A DNA stretch of 44,304 nt, from positions 1 to 44,304 of the forward strand of contig UREM01000017.1 of the NCBI GenBank assembly GCA_900546775.1, written 5' to 3'. Position numbers and translations under genes: made by a program. Below the pieces are notes generated by a model. That model was not told where the DNA came from and ran no database searches. It was given only the letters and a program-made list of their open reading frames with translations. Shown here one piece after another: positions 1-10,309 of the stretch; position 1 is the first letter of the stretch, and the number at the start of each line of letters is the position of its first letter. The DNA comes from an uncultured Collinsella sp. (GTDB taxonomy: Bacteria; Actinomycetota; Coriobacteriia; Coriobacteriales; Coriobacteriaceae).

Positions 1-235
1 ATGCGACACATCTGGTGTGTCCATCCTCGCAGTATCCGGTTCTCAAGGTGCACGCCTTGCGGCTCATCCGGTTGCACCGGGCCGCGCGGCAAGGAGATAT
101 ATTGCCAGACCGGAGGGGCGCCGGGGGCGGGAATCTGGGCGTACACATTTCCTACACATATTAAAACCCTGCTTACGTTTGCCAGCCGTTCTCTACCGCT
201 CACCGAGGGCCTCTTTATAGTGAAGCGTCATATGG
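1..235. other. Left-edge intergenic sequence, no gene seen
   Basis: No convincing gene lies here; the open frames encode low-complexity Cys/Arg-rich peptides without family resemblance. A short inverted repeat (GACACA ... TGTGTC) lies at 5-21 and another (GGCAA ... TTGCC) at 88-106. The 3' end of the phosphomutase gene borders it on the right, so it holds that gene's 3' untranslated region. Confidence 0.5.
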
Positions 236-1636
236 CTAAAGCTGATAGGCTCCCTTAGCCAAGGCACAGCCGGCATCGAGCAACTCATCGCGCTCCTCCA
301 CCGAGAACCCCTCGGCGTATACGCGAACCACCGGTTCGGTCCCGCTGGGGCGGATCAGCAGCCAGGTGTCATCCTCGAATGCCAAACGTAAACCATCCAT
401 ATGGCTTACAGCCTGCGGCGCCTTGCCGCAAATCGATTTAGGATTCATGCCAGGAAGCAGCGTTCGCAGCGATTCGGCGTCTTCGGCCTCAAGGCGCAAA
501 TCGCGACGCCCATAGCTCGTCTTACCAAAACTGGCCTCGAGCTGATCGACCAAAACGCCCAAAGGCGCGCCCGTCTTTGCCATAAGCTCACACAGAATCA
601 GACAAGCAAGGATTCCATCACGCTCAGGCATATGCGCGGCGATGCCGATACCGCCGGCCTCCTCGCCTCCCATGAGGACGCCGCCCTTCTTCATCTCTGC
701 AGCTATATATTTGAAACCGACCGACTTAACGGTCACACGACAGCCAAGCGCCTCGGCAATGCGACGCACTAGCGTCGAGCACGAGAGATTGACGACGACA
801 CGCCCCTCCAAATTGCGGAATTGAACGAGGTCGCCCAAAACAAGCGCCATGATTTGATGCGGATGAATATATCTACCGCGTTCGTCGACCGCACCGATAC
901 GGTCGGCATCGCCGTCGGTCACCAGGCCTGCGCACGCCCCGTCCTCGACAACCGCACGCTCGCAAGCGTCCACCCACGGCTCAACAGGGTCGGGGCAAAT
1001 GTCCTCTTGATCGGACGACTGTCCGGCATGAATCTCGTGCACCTCGACGCCTAGCTCCCGCAGCAGGTCGGCAAGATATCCCTGGGCCGCGCCGCCCATG
1101 GGGTCAACTACCACACGCAGGTGAGCGGCTCGAATGGCCTCGGCATCGACAAACGATGCCACCGCCTGCATATAGTCAGGAATAATATCCGCGGTGCGAT
1201 AGCGTTCCTCGATCCCCATCGGCTCGGGGGCCATAGTCTCTTCGAGCTCTTCGATGACATCCTGATTGGCCGTCGAGCCATCTCCCATGCGCAGCTTAAG
1301 GCACAGATACCCCTGCGGATGATGGGATCCCGTCACCATGAGCGCACCGCAGGCCTCGCCGTCATACGCCGCCGCCCACGTAAGGGCGGGGGTCGGAACA
1401 GGCCGAGATGCGAGCACTGCGTCCAATCCGTGAGCGGCAAGCACGCCTGCCGCAAGCTCAGCGAACTCGCGCGCTAAGGGCCGAGTGTCGAACCCTATAT
1501 ATACCGTTTTGCCCGGATTGGTCTTTTGCCACAACTCGCCGACGGCATCGGCGATACGGGCAACGTTATCGGCAGTGAAGTCCTCATCGACGCGAGCGCG
1601 CCAACCGTCAGTTCCAAAATGAATTATCGCGCACAC
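236..1636 (-). CDS. Phosphoglucomutase/phosphomannomutase family protein
   Basis: Alpha-D-phosphohexomutase that should interconvert hexose 1- and 6-phosphates in the cytosol. All four family signatures are visible: an N-terminal FGTDGWRAR, the phosphoserine loop TGSHHPQ, the metal loop DGDADR, the sugar-binding GGEEAGG and the C-terminal phosphate site RPSGTEP. The active-site loop is SHHP rather than the SHNP usual in GlmM, so I do not call it glmM. I chose the GTG start at 1636 because GAGGTG lies about nine bases upstream and the conserved FGTDGW motif begins six codons later. An upstream in-frame start at 1720 would add a non-conserved extension. Length is 466 residues, normal for the family. 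Confidence 0.9.
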   Translation of the reverse strand: MCAIIHFGTDGWRARVDEDFTADNVARIADAVGELWQKTNPGKTVYIGFDTRPLAREFAELAAGVLAAHGLDAVLASRPVPTPALTWAAAYDGEACGALMVTGSHHPQGYLCLKLRMGDGSTANQDVIEELEETMAPEPMGIEERYRTADIIPDYMQAVASFVDAEAIRAAHLRVVVDPMGGAAQGYLADLLRELGVEVHEIHAGQSSDQEDICPDPVEPWVDACERAVVEDGACAGLVTDGDADRIGAVDERGRYIHPHQIMALVLGDLVQFRNLEGRVVVNLSCSTLVRRIAEALGCRVTVKSVGFKYIAAEMKKGGVLMGGEEAGGIGIAAHMPERDGILACLILCELMAKTGAPLGVLVDQLEASFGKTSYGRRDLRLEAEDAESLRTLLPGMNPKSICGKAPQAVSHMDGLRLAFEDDTWLLIRPSGTEPVVRVYAEGFSVEERDELLDAGCALAKGAYQL

Positions 1637-1760
1637 GCGCAGACACCTCGCAGTGTTTGGATCATGGTACGCATGAGGTATACCCGCAGCACGCACCCGG
1701 CAACCTGCCGGTACCAGCATTCACCATTTGGGCAAATGCTGCCGAGGACATGCAGGCAAT

Positions 1761-1790
1761 AAAAAAACCGCCCCGTATGGAGCGGTTTTG
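1761..1790 (-). terminator. Intrinsic terminator of the homocysteine methyltransferase gene
   Basis: Inverted repeat with arms 1764-1774 and 1779-1789 (AAAACCGC core) and a short loop. On the minus strand it is followed by a run of seven T residues. It lies just past the stop codon at 1795, so it fits a Rho-independent terminator for the 1795-2688 gene. Confidence 0.85.
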
Positions 1791-1794
1791 CCCT

Positions 1795-2688
1795 TTATAT
1801 ATCGAGCGCCTCGGCCATCGCTGCCGTAGTGATTGCCGTGGTTCCACAGCAACTGCCCACCATTGCGGCACCGGCATGTCTCCATTCGATGCATGCGCGC
1901 GCGAAAGCTTCGGGGTTCTCGTGCCATACGGGGCCATCCTGAGTCTGGACCGGATCGCCTACGTTGGGACGCACCGTGACGGGAGTAGTCGCCGATGCAA
2001 CCATCCTGGGCACCGCCGCGTTCGCGGCCGCAAGCGAACAGCAATTAACACCAACCGAGTTTGCGCCGTGTTTTTCGGCGTACAAAACGGCTGCCTCGAT
2101 GTTGAGGCCATCGCCCAACAGGTCGCCTTTATCGTCAACGACAAAACTCACCAGGACAGGCATGCCGTCGGCGGCATCTCGGGCGCCGGCAAGCGTGGGC
2201 TGCAAATTACGGATAGACGTCACCGTCTCGATCAGCAGACCGTCAACACCAGCATTGAGCAAGGCGTGCGCCTGTTCGCGCGCAATGCCTCGGATTTCAC
2301 GATACTCGACAGAGTCTTCGGCAAACCACTCAATACCGATCGGGCCCATCGAGCCCAGTAGCAGCTGAGGGTGCGCCTGGCGGGCATCGTCGACGGCCCC
2401 GCGATTGACCTCCGCCACGGACGGCGCAATCTGATCGTGCTTGAGGGCATAGCTCGATGCCTGAAAGGTGTTGGTAATGAGCACCTGCGCGCCGGCGGCG
2501 ACATACAAGCGATGAATACGAGAAACGGTCTGCGGCTCTGCCAGATTCCAAAACGCCGGTGGAATGTCGGCGGCATCGTACTCACTCAACAGAACACTGC
2601 CCATGGGGCCCTGCGCCAACAAGGTCTCGCTCGACAAGCGGCGCGTAAGTTCCTCGGCACCAAAGCGGTTGTAATAACTCGTATCCAT
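1795..2688 (-). CDS. Homocysteine S-methyltransferase family protein
   Basis: Zn-dependent methyltransferase of the MmuM/BHMT/MetH-N-terminal family, which moves a methyl group onto a thiol such as homocysteine. The protein has 297 residues, the size of a stand-alone single domain. The three Zn-ligand cysteines are present: Cys216 in GVNCC and Cys280-Cys281 in GSCCGTT. The N-terminal GPMGSVLL and ITNTFQAS segments match the barrel start of this family. The methyl donor cannot be read from sequence; S-methylmethionine or a corrinoid protein are both possible. Ten bases separate it from the upstream DtxR-type regulator gene, so the two are probably co-transcribed. The ribosome site (GCGGGATAT) is weak, which fits translational coupling. 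Confidence 0.85.
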   Translation of the reverse strand: MDTSYYNRFGAEELTRRLSSETLLAQGPMGSVLLSEYDAADIPPAFWNLAEPQTVSRIHRLYVAAGAQVLITNTFQASSYALKHDQIAPSVAEVNRGAVDDARQAHPQLLLGSMGPIGIEWFAEDSVEYREIRGIAREQAHALLNAGVDGLLIETVTSIRNLQPTLAGARDAADGMPVLVSFVVDDKGDLLGDGLNIEAAVLYAEKHGANSVGVNCCSLAAANAAVPRMVASATTPVTVRPNVGDPVQTQDGPVWHENPEAFARACIEWRHAGAAMVGSCCGTTAITTAAMAEALDI

Positions 2689-2698
2689 ATATATCCCG

Positions 2699-3121
2699 CT
2701 ATTCCTCGACGCTGATTCCCTGCTTTTCGAGATAGGCGAGCCAGCGGTTCATCGTGTCCTCGGATAGCGCATGCTCCATCATGCAGGCCTCGGAATCGGC
2801 TCGCTCAAATTCGACACCGAGCTCCTGAACCAAAAACGTGCGGATGAGGCGATGACGGTACCAGATAGCCGTACCAACCTCGCGGCCGCGATCGGTCAGG
2901 ACTACCTTGCCGTAGTGCGATTGCTCGACAAGTTCGGATGCTTTGAGCGCCGAAACCGCTTTATTGACCGATGCCTTGGAGACGCCAAGGCGCTGCGCGA
3001 TGTCGACCGATCGCACGCCGTTGGTTTCTCCCTCTTCGCTTTCAATGCGAACCATGCACTCCAAGTAGTCTTCGTTCGCCACCGTCAGATGTAGTTCGCG
3101 CGAGCTATTTGTCGTATCCAT
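2699..3121 (-). CDS. DtxR/MntR-family metal-dependent transcriptional regulator
   Basis: Winged-helix repressor of the iron/manganese-responsive DtxR/MntR family, 140 residues from the ATG at 3121. That start puts the conserved helix (EDYLECMVRIE) near residue 20 as in MntR; a longer form from 3142 would add seven residues. The recognition helix is in RLGVSKASVNKAVSALK. Candidate metal ligands lie in the dimerisation helices, including the HRL and CMMEHALSED segments. There is no C-terminal SH3-like domain, so it resembles MntR more than DtxR. It diverges from pepT, and a 20-bp palindrome at 3175-3194 between them is a plausible operator. Co-transcription with the methyltransferase gene suggests its target may be that operon, pepT, or both. 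Confidence 0.85.
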   Translation of the reverse strand: MDTTNSSRELHLTVANEDYLECMVRIESEEGETNGVRSVDIAQRLGVSKASVNKAVSALKASELVEQSHYGKVVLTDRGREVGTAIWYRHRLIRTFLVQELGVEFERADSEACMMEHALSEDTMNRWLAYLEKQGISVEE

Positions 3122-3174
3122 GATCTTCCGTCCCTTCTGCATTCATTGGCTGATTCTACCCCATCCAAGCGTCG

Positions 3175-3194
3175 CGGTATGCCGTGGCATACCG
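3175..3194. promoter_or_regulatory. 20-bp palindrome in the divergent regulator-pepT region
   Basis: Perfect 9-bp arms (CGGTATGCC / GGCATACCG) around a two-base centre. It lies between the divergent starts of the DtxR-type regulator (3121) and pepT (3242). An extended -10-like TGCTAGAGT for pepT begins two bases after it (3196-3203 region). Binding there would block the promoter. Assignment to the neighbouring regulator is inference. Confidence 0.55.
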
Positions 3195-3241
3195 TGCTAG
3201 AGTTCTTGTTGCACACGACGACCAAGATTGGAGCGGTCTTT

Positions 3242-4489
3242 ATGGAAAACACCACCACGAACCCCGATGTCCTCGAGCGCTTTTTGCGCTACGTCCAGAT
3301 CAACACGCAGTCCGAGGATGCAAACTGCGACCAGGTACCCTCGAGCGCCGTTCAGTTTGACCTTGCCAACGTGCTGGCTGAAGAGCTGCGCGAGCTTGGT
3401 GCGGAAGATGCCCACGTGACCGAGCACGCCTATGTCTGCGCGCATATCCCCGCAAGTGTGGGCGCTGAGGACAAGCCCGCCCTGGGCCTGATCGCCCATC
3501 TCGACACCACCGAAGTTGCACCGGGCGCCGGCGTGAAGCCGCACATCGTGCACTACGAAGGCGGCGACCTGGTCTGCGGCACGGTTGACGGTAAGCCCGT
3601 TGCCATGAGTACCGCCAAGCTTCCCGCCCTGAACGACCTCGCGGGTGAGGACCTGGTCTGCAGCGATGGCACCACGCTGCTGGGCGCGGACGACAAGGCA
3701 GGCGTCGCCGAGATTATGTCGCTTGTCGCACGTATCGCTCAGGACCCTTCTCTGCCCCATCCCGCACTCGGCATTTGCTTCTGCCCTGACGAGGAGATCG
3801 GCCACGGAGCCGAGCTGTTGGATATCGATACCTTTGGCTGCAAGTACGCCTACACGGTCGACGGCGGCCCCATCGGCGAGCTGGAGTGGGAGTGCTTTAA
3901 CGCCGCCGAGGCGACCGTCCGCTTTGAGGGCCAGTCCATCCACCCGGGCGACGCCAAGGGCCGTATGGTCAACGCAGGCAATCTGTTCTGCGACTTCAAC
4001 GCGTTGCTCCCCTACGTGCAGCGCCCGGAGTATACGGAAGGCTACGAGGGCTTTTATCACCTTGAGGGTGTATCTGCAACCGTCGACCACGCCACGGCGC
4101 GCTACATCGTCCGCGACCATGACGCCGCCAAGTTCCAGCAGAAACTCGACCTTATTGATGCCGCCGCCTCGATGCTCAACCAGCGTCTGGGTGAGGAGCG
4201 CGTGACGGTCGAGATTAAGCAGCAATATCGAAATATGGCCGAGATCGTTTGTGACTTTCCCGAGCTTATTGATGTTGCCAAGGAAGCCTACCTTGCCTGC
4301 GGCGTTGAGCCCCAAGTACTGCCGATTCGCGGCGGCACCGACGGCGCGCAGCTGTCGTTCCGCGGTCTGCCCTGCCCCAACCTTTCCACCGGCGGCTATT
4401 GCTACCACGGCGTCAACGAATTCGTCCCGGTCAGTTCGCTCGTCAAGATGACCGACGTGCTCCAGGAGCTCGTCTCCCGCTTTGCATAA
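3242..4489 (+). CDS. pepT: Peptidase T (tripeptide aminopeptidase)
   Basis: Cytosolic M20B di-zinc exopeptidase that removes the N-terminal residue from tripeptides. The metal-binding motifs are in order: HLDTTEVAPG, GADDKAG with the bridging Asp, and CPDEEIGHGAE with the catalytic Glu pair. The C-terminal part has RGGTDGA and a final His in YCYHGVNE. Length is 415 residues, near the usual 405-410. The ATG at 3242 is preceded by GGAG at eight bases; a longer frame from 3146 adds a non-conserved leader that overlaps the regulatory palindrome. It is monocistronic, with a strong terminator just downstream. Confidence 0.93.
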   Translation: MENTTTNPDVLERFLRYVQINTQSEDANCDQVPSSAVQFDLANVLAEELRELGAEDAHVTEHAYVCAHIPASVGAEDKPALGLIAHLDTTEVAPGAGVKPHIVHYEGGDLVCGTVDGKPVAMSTAKLPALNDLAGEDLVCSDGTTLLGADDKAGVAEIMSLVARIAQDPSLPHPALGICFCPDEEIGHGAELLDIDTFGCKYAYTVDGGPIGELEWECFNAAEATVRFEGQSIHPGDAKGRMVNAGNLFCDFNALLPYVQRPEYTEGYEGFYHLEGVSATVDHATARYIVRDHDAAKFQQKLDLIDAAASMLNQRLGEERVTVEIKQQYRNMAEIVCDFPELIDVAKEAYLACGVEPQVLPIRGGTDGAQLSFRGLPCPNLSTGGYCYHGVNEFVPVSSLVKMTDVLQELVSRFA

Positions 4490-4515
4490 GCCTGGCTGCA
4501 CAAGTCCAAAAGACG

Positions 4516-4553
4516 AATCGCCCCGTCCTCAACCGAGAACGGGGCGATTTTTT
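4516..4553 (+). terminator. Intrinsic terminator of pepT
   Basis: Perfect 11-bp arms (AATCGCCCCGT at 4516-4526 and its complement at 4539-4549) followed by six T residues. It lies 26 bases past the pepT stop codon. Confidence 0.92.
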
Positions 4554-4671
4554 GCTGCAATGAGAACAGGTTGACGCACGCCAGCCTCTTAACGCAAGGA
4601 GTGTCCCAAACTGCCGGCACAAAAGGAACGTCCCCAAGTGCCGCAAAATGACGACATCCACTCTCGCTTTG

Positions 4672-4735
4672 TGGGTAGTCATTGGGGAGGTTCTTGTTTG
4701 ACTAGTCGTTTAAAAACGTCCCCAATGACTACCCA
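4672..4735. repeat. Palindromic repeat B, copy 1
   Basis: Perfect 17-bp inverted arms (TGGGTAGTCATTGGGGA at 4672-4688, complement at 4719-4735) around a 30-base centre containing GTTTGACTAGTC. The same centre recurs in copy 2 near 20285. A smaller related stem (GGCAC ... GTGCC with AACGTCCCC inside) lies at about 4616-4643. It directly precedes structured repeat A1, as copy 2 precedes A2. Confidence 0.8.
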
Positions 4736-4743
4736 ACGACTAG

Positions 4744-4925
4744 TCCGGACCAAGGCAACGCCGATGTTTTGGCAACGACAGCGAAAACCCGCCAGAGCGA
4801 GCAAGGTGCCTTGAAACGAGGCGGCATTGACCTTCTGGTCATGCCGCCGAAGTTGAAAGGCAGATTGCCGCTCTGGCGGGTTTGCAGCGTCAACTGGTTA
4901 CGCGGGCTGGTAAGCCCGCGTAACC
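4744..4925. repeat. Structured repeat A, copy 1 (A1)
   Basis: On the plus strand the outer helix is 4786-4799 with 4869-4882 (14 bp, perfect). Inside is a second helix, 4801-4817 with 4852-4868, interrupted by GG/GA and GA/GA mismatches. Next is a hairpin GGCGGCAT ... ATGCCGCC with one bulged base and a GACC-TTCT-GGTC tip. The linker GCAGCGTCAA follows, then a 13-bp hairpin (4896-4908 with 4913-4925) that touches the stop codon of the LCP gene. No T tract follows on the minus strand, so the hairpin is not a standard terminator. Confidence 0.85.
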
Positions 4926-6161
4926 CTAATAATTGGCTTCGTAGCCGTTGCCGTCGCCGGTGGGCTCTTCGTAGTAGTCCGAATCGCTCGAATCGCTTGA
5001 GTCATCGGAATCGTCAGAGCTGACCGATGAGGTTGCGGTACCGTTTGCGTAGTCGTCAGACGTGTTGTTGCTGAGGTCACCGATCGTGGAGCTGGAGCCG
5101 TCGGAAAGACCCATGGTGTTGGGGCCCTTGGGGTCCTTGCCGGCGTCGACACGGGCCATCATTTCCTTAAGCTCGTCTTCGTAGACAAAGACATAGCTCA
5201 CGCCGTCGATCATGGTGCTGTCGTCGGCGTACGAGGGCAGGTTGGCCGAGTAGATACCGTCGACATCCATACCGCGCATGGCATTGACCGTAGCCACGAT
5301 ATCCTGAACGCTCATATCGGTTACGAGCATATCGGACAGCGAATTAACCAGGCCAAAGATCTTCGTGGCATCGAAGTTATTGAGAATCTGGTTGGCAAGG
5401 GCGCCAAGCACCTGACGCTGGTGGCGCATGCGCGTGTAATCGCCGTCGGCATAGGTGTAGCGGCAGCGGGCATAGGTAAGGGCGGTGGCACCGTCCATAT
5501 GCTGTTGGCCAGCGGTAATCTTAATATCCAGGTGCTCGGGGTCGTCAACATCATCGGTTGCGTTAATGTCGATACCGCCAACCGAATCAATCAGCGCCTG
5601 CATACCGTCGAAGCTGACCTCGGCATAGTGGGAAATCTGAACACCGCACAGCTCGTTGACCGCCTCGACCATGGCCTCGGCGCCGCCAACGGTATGGCAG
5701 GCGTTGATCTTCATGGTCTCGCCCTTGTACTCGACCTTGGTGTCGCGCGGAACGGAAATGAGCGTCGCCTGCTTTTGCGTGGGGTCGATGCGTGCCAGGA
5801 TAATCGAGTCGGCACGATACGTATCCTCGCCCGGACGGCCGTCGGTGCCAAGAAGCAGCACGTAGAACGGATCCTTTGCCTCATCGGTGTCAACCAGAAC
5901 CCGACGCAGATTGTCGGTAATGACATTAGAATCGCCGAGCTTGCCCATAATGGTGGCAAACCACAGGCCGGCAGCGGTAGTGGCACTCAGCAGCACGCCA
6001 AGCACGACAATGAGCGCGACGTGACGAATCGTGTGGCTACGGCGACGTTGACGAGCGCGCTCGGAATAGCGAGCCACGTTATCGCGACTGTAGATCTTGG
6101 CCTGCGCACCAGTTGAGGGTCTTCGGGTGGTGGTATCCGCGAGGGGCTTTTTATTAAACAT
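4926..6161 (-). CDS. LCP family protein (LytR-CpsA-Psr glycopolymer ligase)
   Basis: Membrane-anchored LCP enzyme expected to transfer a polyprenyl-phosphate-linked glycopolymer to peptidoglycan outside the cell. Residues 1-46 are a basic cytoplasmic tail and 47-72 a single membrane segment. The extracellular LCP domain begins at LLLGTDGR (about 103-110) and keeps the key Arg and Asp residues in TYRADS, SVPRDT and TRMRHQ. The last ~40 residues are an Asp/Ser-rich linker ending in a tyrosine-rich tail, an unusual surface extension. I chose the ATG at 6161 (411 residues) over a TTG at 6167 because of the upstream AGG. It starts 12 bases after murA ends, so the two cell-wall genes form an operon. 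Confidence 0.9.
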   Translation of the reverse strand: MFNKKPLADTTTRRPSTGAQAKIYSRDNVARYSERARQRRRSHTIRHVALIVVLGVLLSATTAAGLWFATIMGKLGDSNVITDNLRRVLVDTDEAKDPFYVLLLGTDGRPGEDTYRADSIILARIDPTQKQATLISVPRDTKVEYKGETMKINACHTVGGAEAMVEAVNELCGVQISHYAEVSFDGMQALIDSVGGIDINATDDVDDPEHLDIKITAGQQHMDGATALTYARCRYTYADGDYTRMRHQRQVLGALANQILNNFDATKIFGLVNSLSDMLVTDMSVQDIVATVNAMRGMDVDGIYSANLPSYADDSTMIDGVSYVFVYEDELKEMMARVDAGKDPKGPNTMGLSDGSSSTIGDLSNNTSDDYANGTATSSVSSDDSDDSSDSSDSDYYEEPTGDGNGYEANY

Positions 6162-6173
6162 AGGCAACCTGTA

Positions 6174-7457
6174 TTAGTAGATGACGGGATCGGGGACGGT
6201 AGCATGCTCGACATGCGCGCCAAGCGCCTGCAGCTTTTCGACAAACTGCTCGTAGCCGCGCTTGATGTGATGGATAGCCGAAACCTCGGTCGTCCCGTCG
6301 GCGATCAAGCCCGCTACGACGAGGGCCGCTCCGCCGCGCAGATCGGGCGAGGTAACCTGTGCACCCGAGAAGCCCTTGACGCCATGAATCATGGCATGAT
6401 GGCTCTCGATACGAATGTCGGCACCCATGCGCACCAGCTCTGATGCGAACATAAAACGATTCTCGAAGATGTTCTCGGTGATAACGGAGCTGCCATCGGC
6501 AAGGGCGGAGAGTACCATAATCTGCGCCTGCATGTCGGTCGGGAAACCGGGGAACGGAAGCGTCTGGATGTCGACCGGCTTGATACGCTCGGCACGGTTC
6601 ACATGGACGCCATCCTCGACGCGCTCGCAGTCGATACCCATAAGCTCCATCTTCTTGAGCACCATGCCCAAGTGAATGGGGCAAAAGCCCGTGACATCGA
6701 CACCGCGATCGTCGGCCATCAACGCACCGGCAACGATAAAGGTACCGGCCTCGATGCGGTCGCCCACCACGCGATGGGTAACGGGATGGAGCTCTTCCAC
6801 GCCTTCGATAGTCACGACGGGCGTACCGGCGCCAACAATCTTGGCGCCCATCTCGTTGAGCATGTTAGCGAGATCGACGATCTCGGGCTCGCGGGCGGCA
6901 TTGTCGATAACCGTGGTGCCCTGTGCGCGCACAGAGGCCATGATGAGGTTCTCGGTCGCACCGACGCTGGCGAACTCGAGCGTGACGGTGGTACCGCGCA
7001 GACCTTGGGGCGCATTAGCGTTGATGTAACCGTGGGCGGTATCGAACTCAACGCCCAGGGCCTCAAGACCAAGAATGTGCATATCGATCTTGCGAGCACC
7101 CAGGTTGCAGCCGCCCGGCATGGCAATTTTGGCGCGATGGAAGCGGCCCAGCAGGGGTCCCATGACGGCGGTGGAAGCGCGCATCTTGGCAACGAGCTCG
7201 TAGGGGGCCTCCCATGAATCGACCTGAGAGGTATCAATCTCGAGCGTGTGCTCGTCGAGAACATCGATCGTAGCGCCCATGCCCTTGAGCACCTTGCCCA
7301 TCACGTGGACATCGGAAATATCGGGCACGTTCTGCAGCGTCGTCTTGCCCGGCGCCAGAAGCGTTGCCGCCATGAGTTTGAGCGCGGAGTTCTTGGCGCC
7401 CGAGACGGGCACGGAGCCTCCGATGGCGTGGCCACCCTCAACGCGGATAATATCCAA
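6174..7457 (-). CDS. murA: UDP-N-acetylglucosamine 1-carboxyvinyltransferase
   Basis: First committed enzyme of peptidoglycan synthesis; it adds enolpyruvate from PEP to UDP-GlcNAc in the cytosol. Length is 427 residues, as expected. The substrate loop SGAKNSALK is at 19-27, and the catalytic loop PGGCNLGAR keeps Cys117, the residue attacked by fosfomycin; in mycobacteria it is Asp. The start is a TTG at 7457 with AAAGGG upstream; the family-typical opening of MurA begins right there. It lies downstream of the ATP synthase operon after a clear terminator, so it probably has its own promoter in 7458-7545. The LCP gene follows it. Confidence 0.95.
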   Translation of the reverse strand: MDIIRVEGGHAIGGSVPVSGAKNSALKLMAATLLAPGKTTLQNVPDISDVHVMGKVLKGMGATIDVLDEHTLEIDTSQVDSWEAPYELVAKMRASTAVMGPLLGRFHRAKIAMPGGCNLGARKIDMHILGLEALGVEFDTAHGYINANAPQGLRGTTVTLEFASVGATENLIMASVRAQGTTVIDNAAREPEIVDLANMLNEMGAKIVGAGTPVVTIEGVEELHPVTHRVVGDRIEAGTFIVAGALMADDRGVDVTGFCPIHLGMVLKKMELMGIDCERVEDGVHVNRAERIKPVDIQTLPFPGFPTDMQAQIMVLSALADGSSVITENIFENRFMFASELVRMGADIRIESHHAMIHGVKGFSGAQVTSPDLRGGAALVVAGLIADGTTEVSAIHHIKRGYEQFVEKLQALGAHVEHATVPDPVIY

Positions 7458-7470
7458 GGTCTACCCTTTC

Positions 7471-7509
7471 AAAAAGCATGCCCGGGGTGGCTGGGCCATC
7501 CCGGGCATG
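7471..7509 (-). terminator. Terminator at the end of the ATP synthase operon
   Basis: Arms 7477-7490 (CATGCCCGGGGTGG) and 7496-7509 form a 14-bp stem with one mismatch. A run of five T residues follows on the minus strand. It lies between the atpC stop and the murA start. Confidence 0.88.
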
Positions 7510-7545
7510 ATGTGTTCGCAAATGGTCGAACGCTAAATCGTTTGA

Positions 7546-7938
7546 CTATTGGGCAAGCTTGAGCTTACACCATGCGATTTCATTATAGAGGTAGGCGCGG
7601 CGTGCATCATCCTCCGACAAATTACCCAGCTTCTCTTCAAAACCTTGAATATCAGCTTTAAGCTTGTCGGCATCGACGGTCGCCAAATCGCAAGCGCGCT
7701 CGGCGAGAACGGTCACGACATCGTCCGCAACCTGGGCATAACCGCCGGCCACGGCAAACGTGTGGTCGACAGTGCCCATGGCCTTATCGGAAACGCGAAC
7801 GTAGCCGCGGTCGATCGTGCAGATCTCGCTGGAGTGAGCAGGCAGGACGCCAAACTCGCCATCCGTGGACGGAATCGACACAAACGCAGCGTCGCCCTCA
7901 TAGGCGCAGCTCACGGGGCACACGATGCGGATACGCAT
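7546..7938 (-). CDS. atpC: F-type ATP synthase epsilon subunit
   Basis: Epsilon subunit of the F1 central stalk, which couples rotation to catalysis and can inhibit ATP hydrolysis. Length is 130 residues: an N-terminal beta-sandwich (VSIPSTDGEFGVLPAHS is the conserved signature) and a C-terminal helical hairpin with IQGFEEKLGNLSEDDARRA. It is the last gene of the atp operon, three bases after atpD, and is followed by a terminator. The ATG at 7938 gives a normal N-terminus. Confidence 0.93.
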   Translation of the reverse strand: MRIRIVCPVSCAYEGDAAFVSIPSTDGEFGVLPAHSSEICTIDRGYVRVSDKAMGTVDHTFAVAGGYAQVADDVVTVLAERACDLATVDADKLKADIQGFEEKLGNLSEDDARRAYLYNEIAWCKLKLAQ

Positions 7939-7941
7939 AAC

Positions 7942-10304
<2,363 letters not shown>

Positions 10305-10309
10305 GGGGC

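Noticed and set aside
1..258. Open frame at the left edge that could be a small protein
   Set aside because: Composition is Cys/Arg/Gly-rich without family resemblance, no ribosome site is visible, and it runs into the 3' end of the phosphomutase gene.
236..1636. glmM assignment for the phosphomutase
   Set aside because: The active-site loop and following sequence (SHHPQGYLCLK) differ from the GlmM signature, so only the family is named.
4896..4925. Final hairpin of element A as a Rho-independent terminator
   Set aside because: The stem is strong, but no T tract follows on the minus strand in A1-A4.
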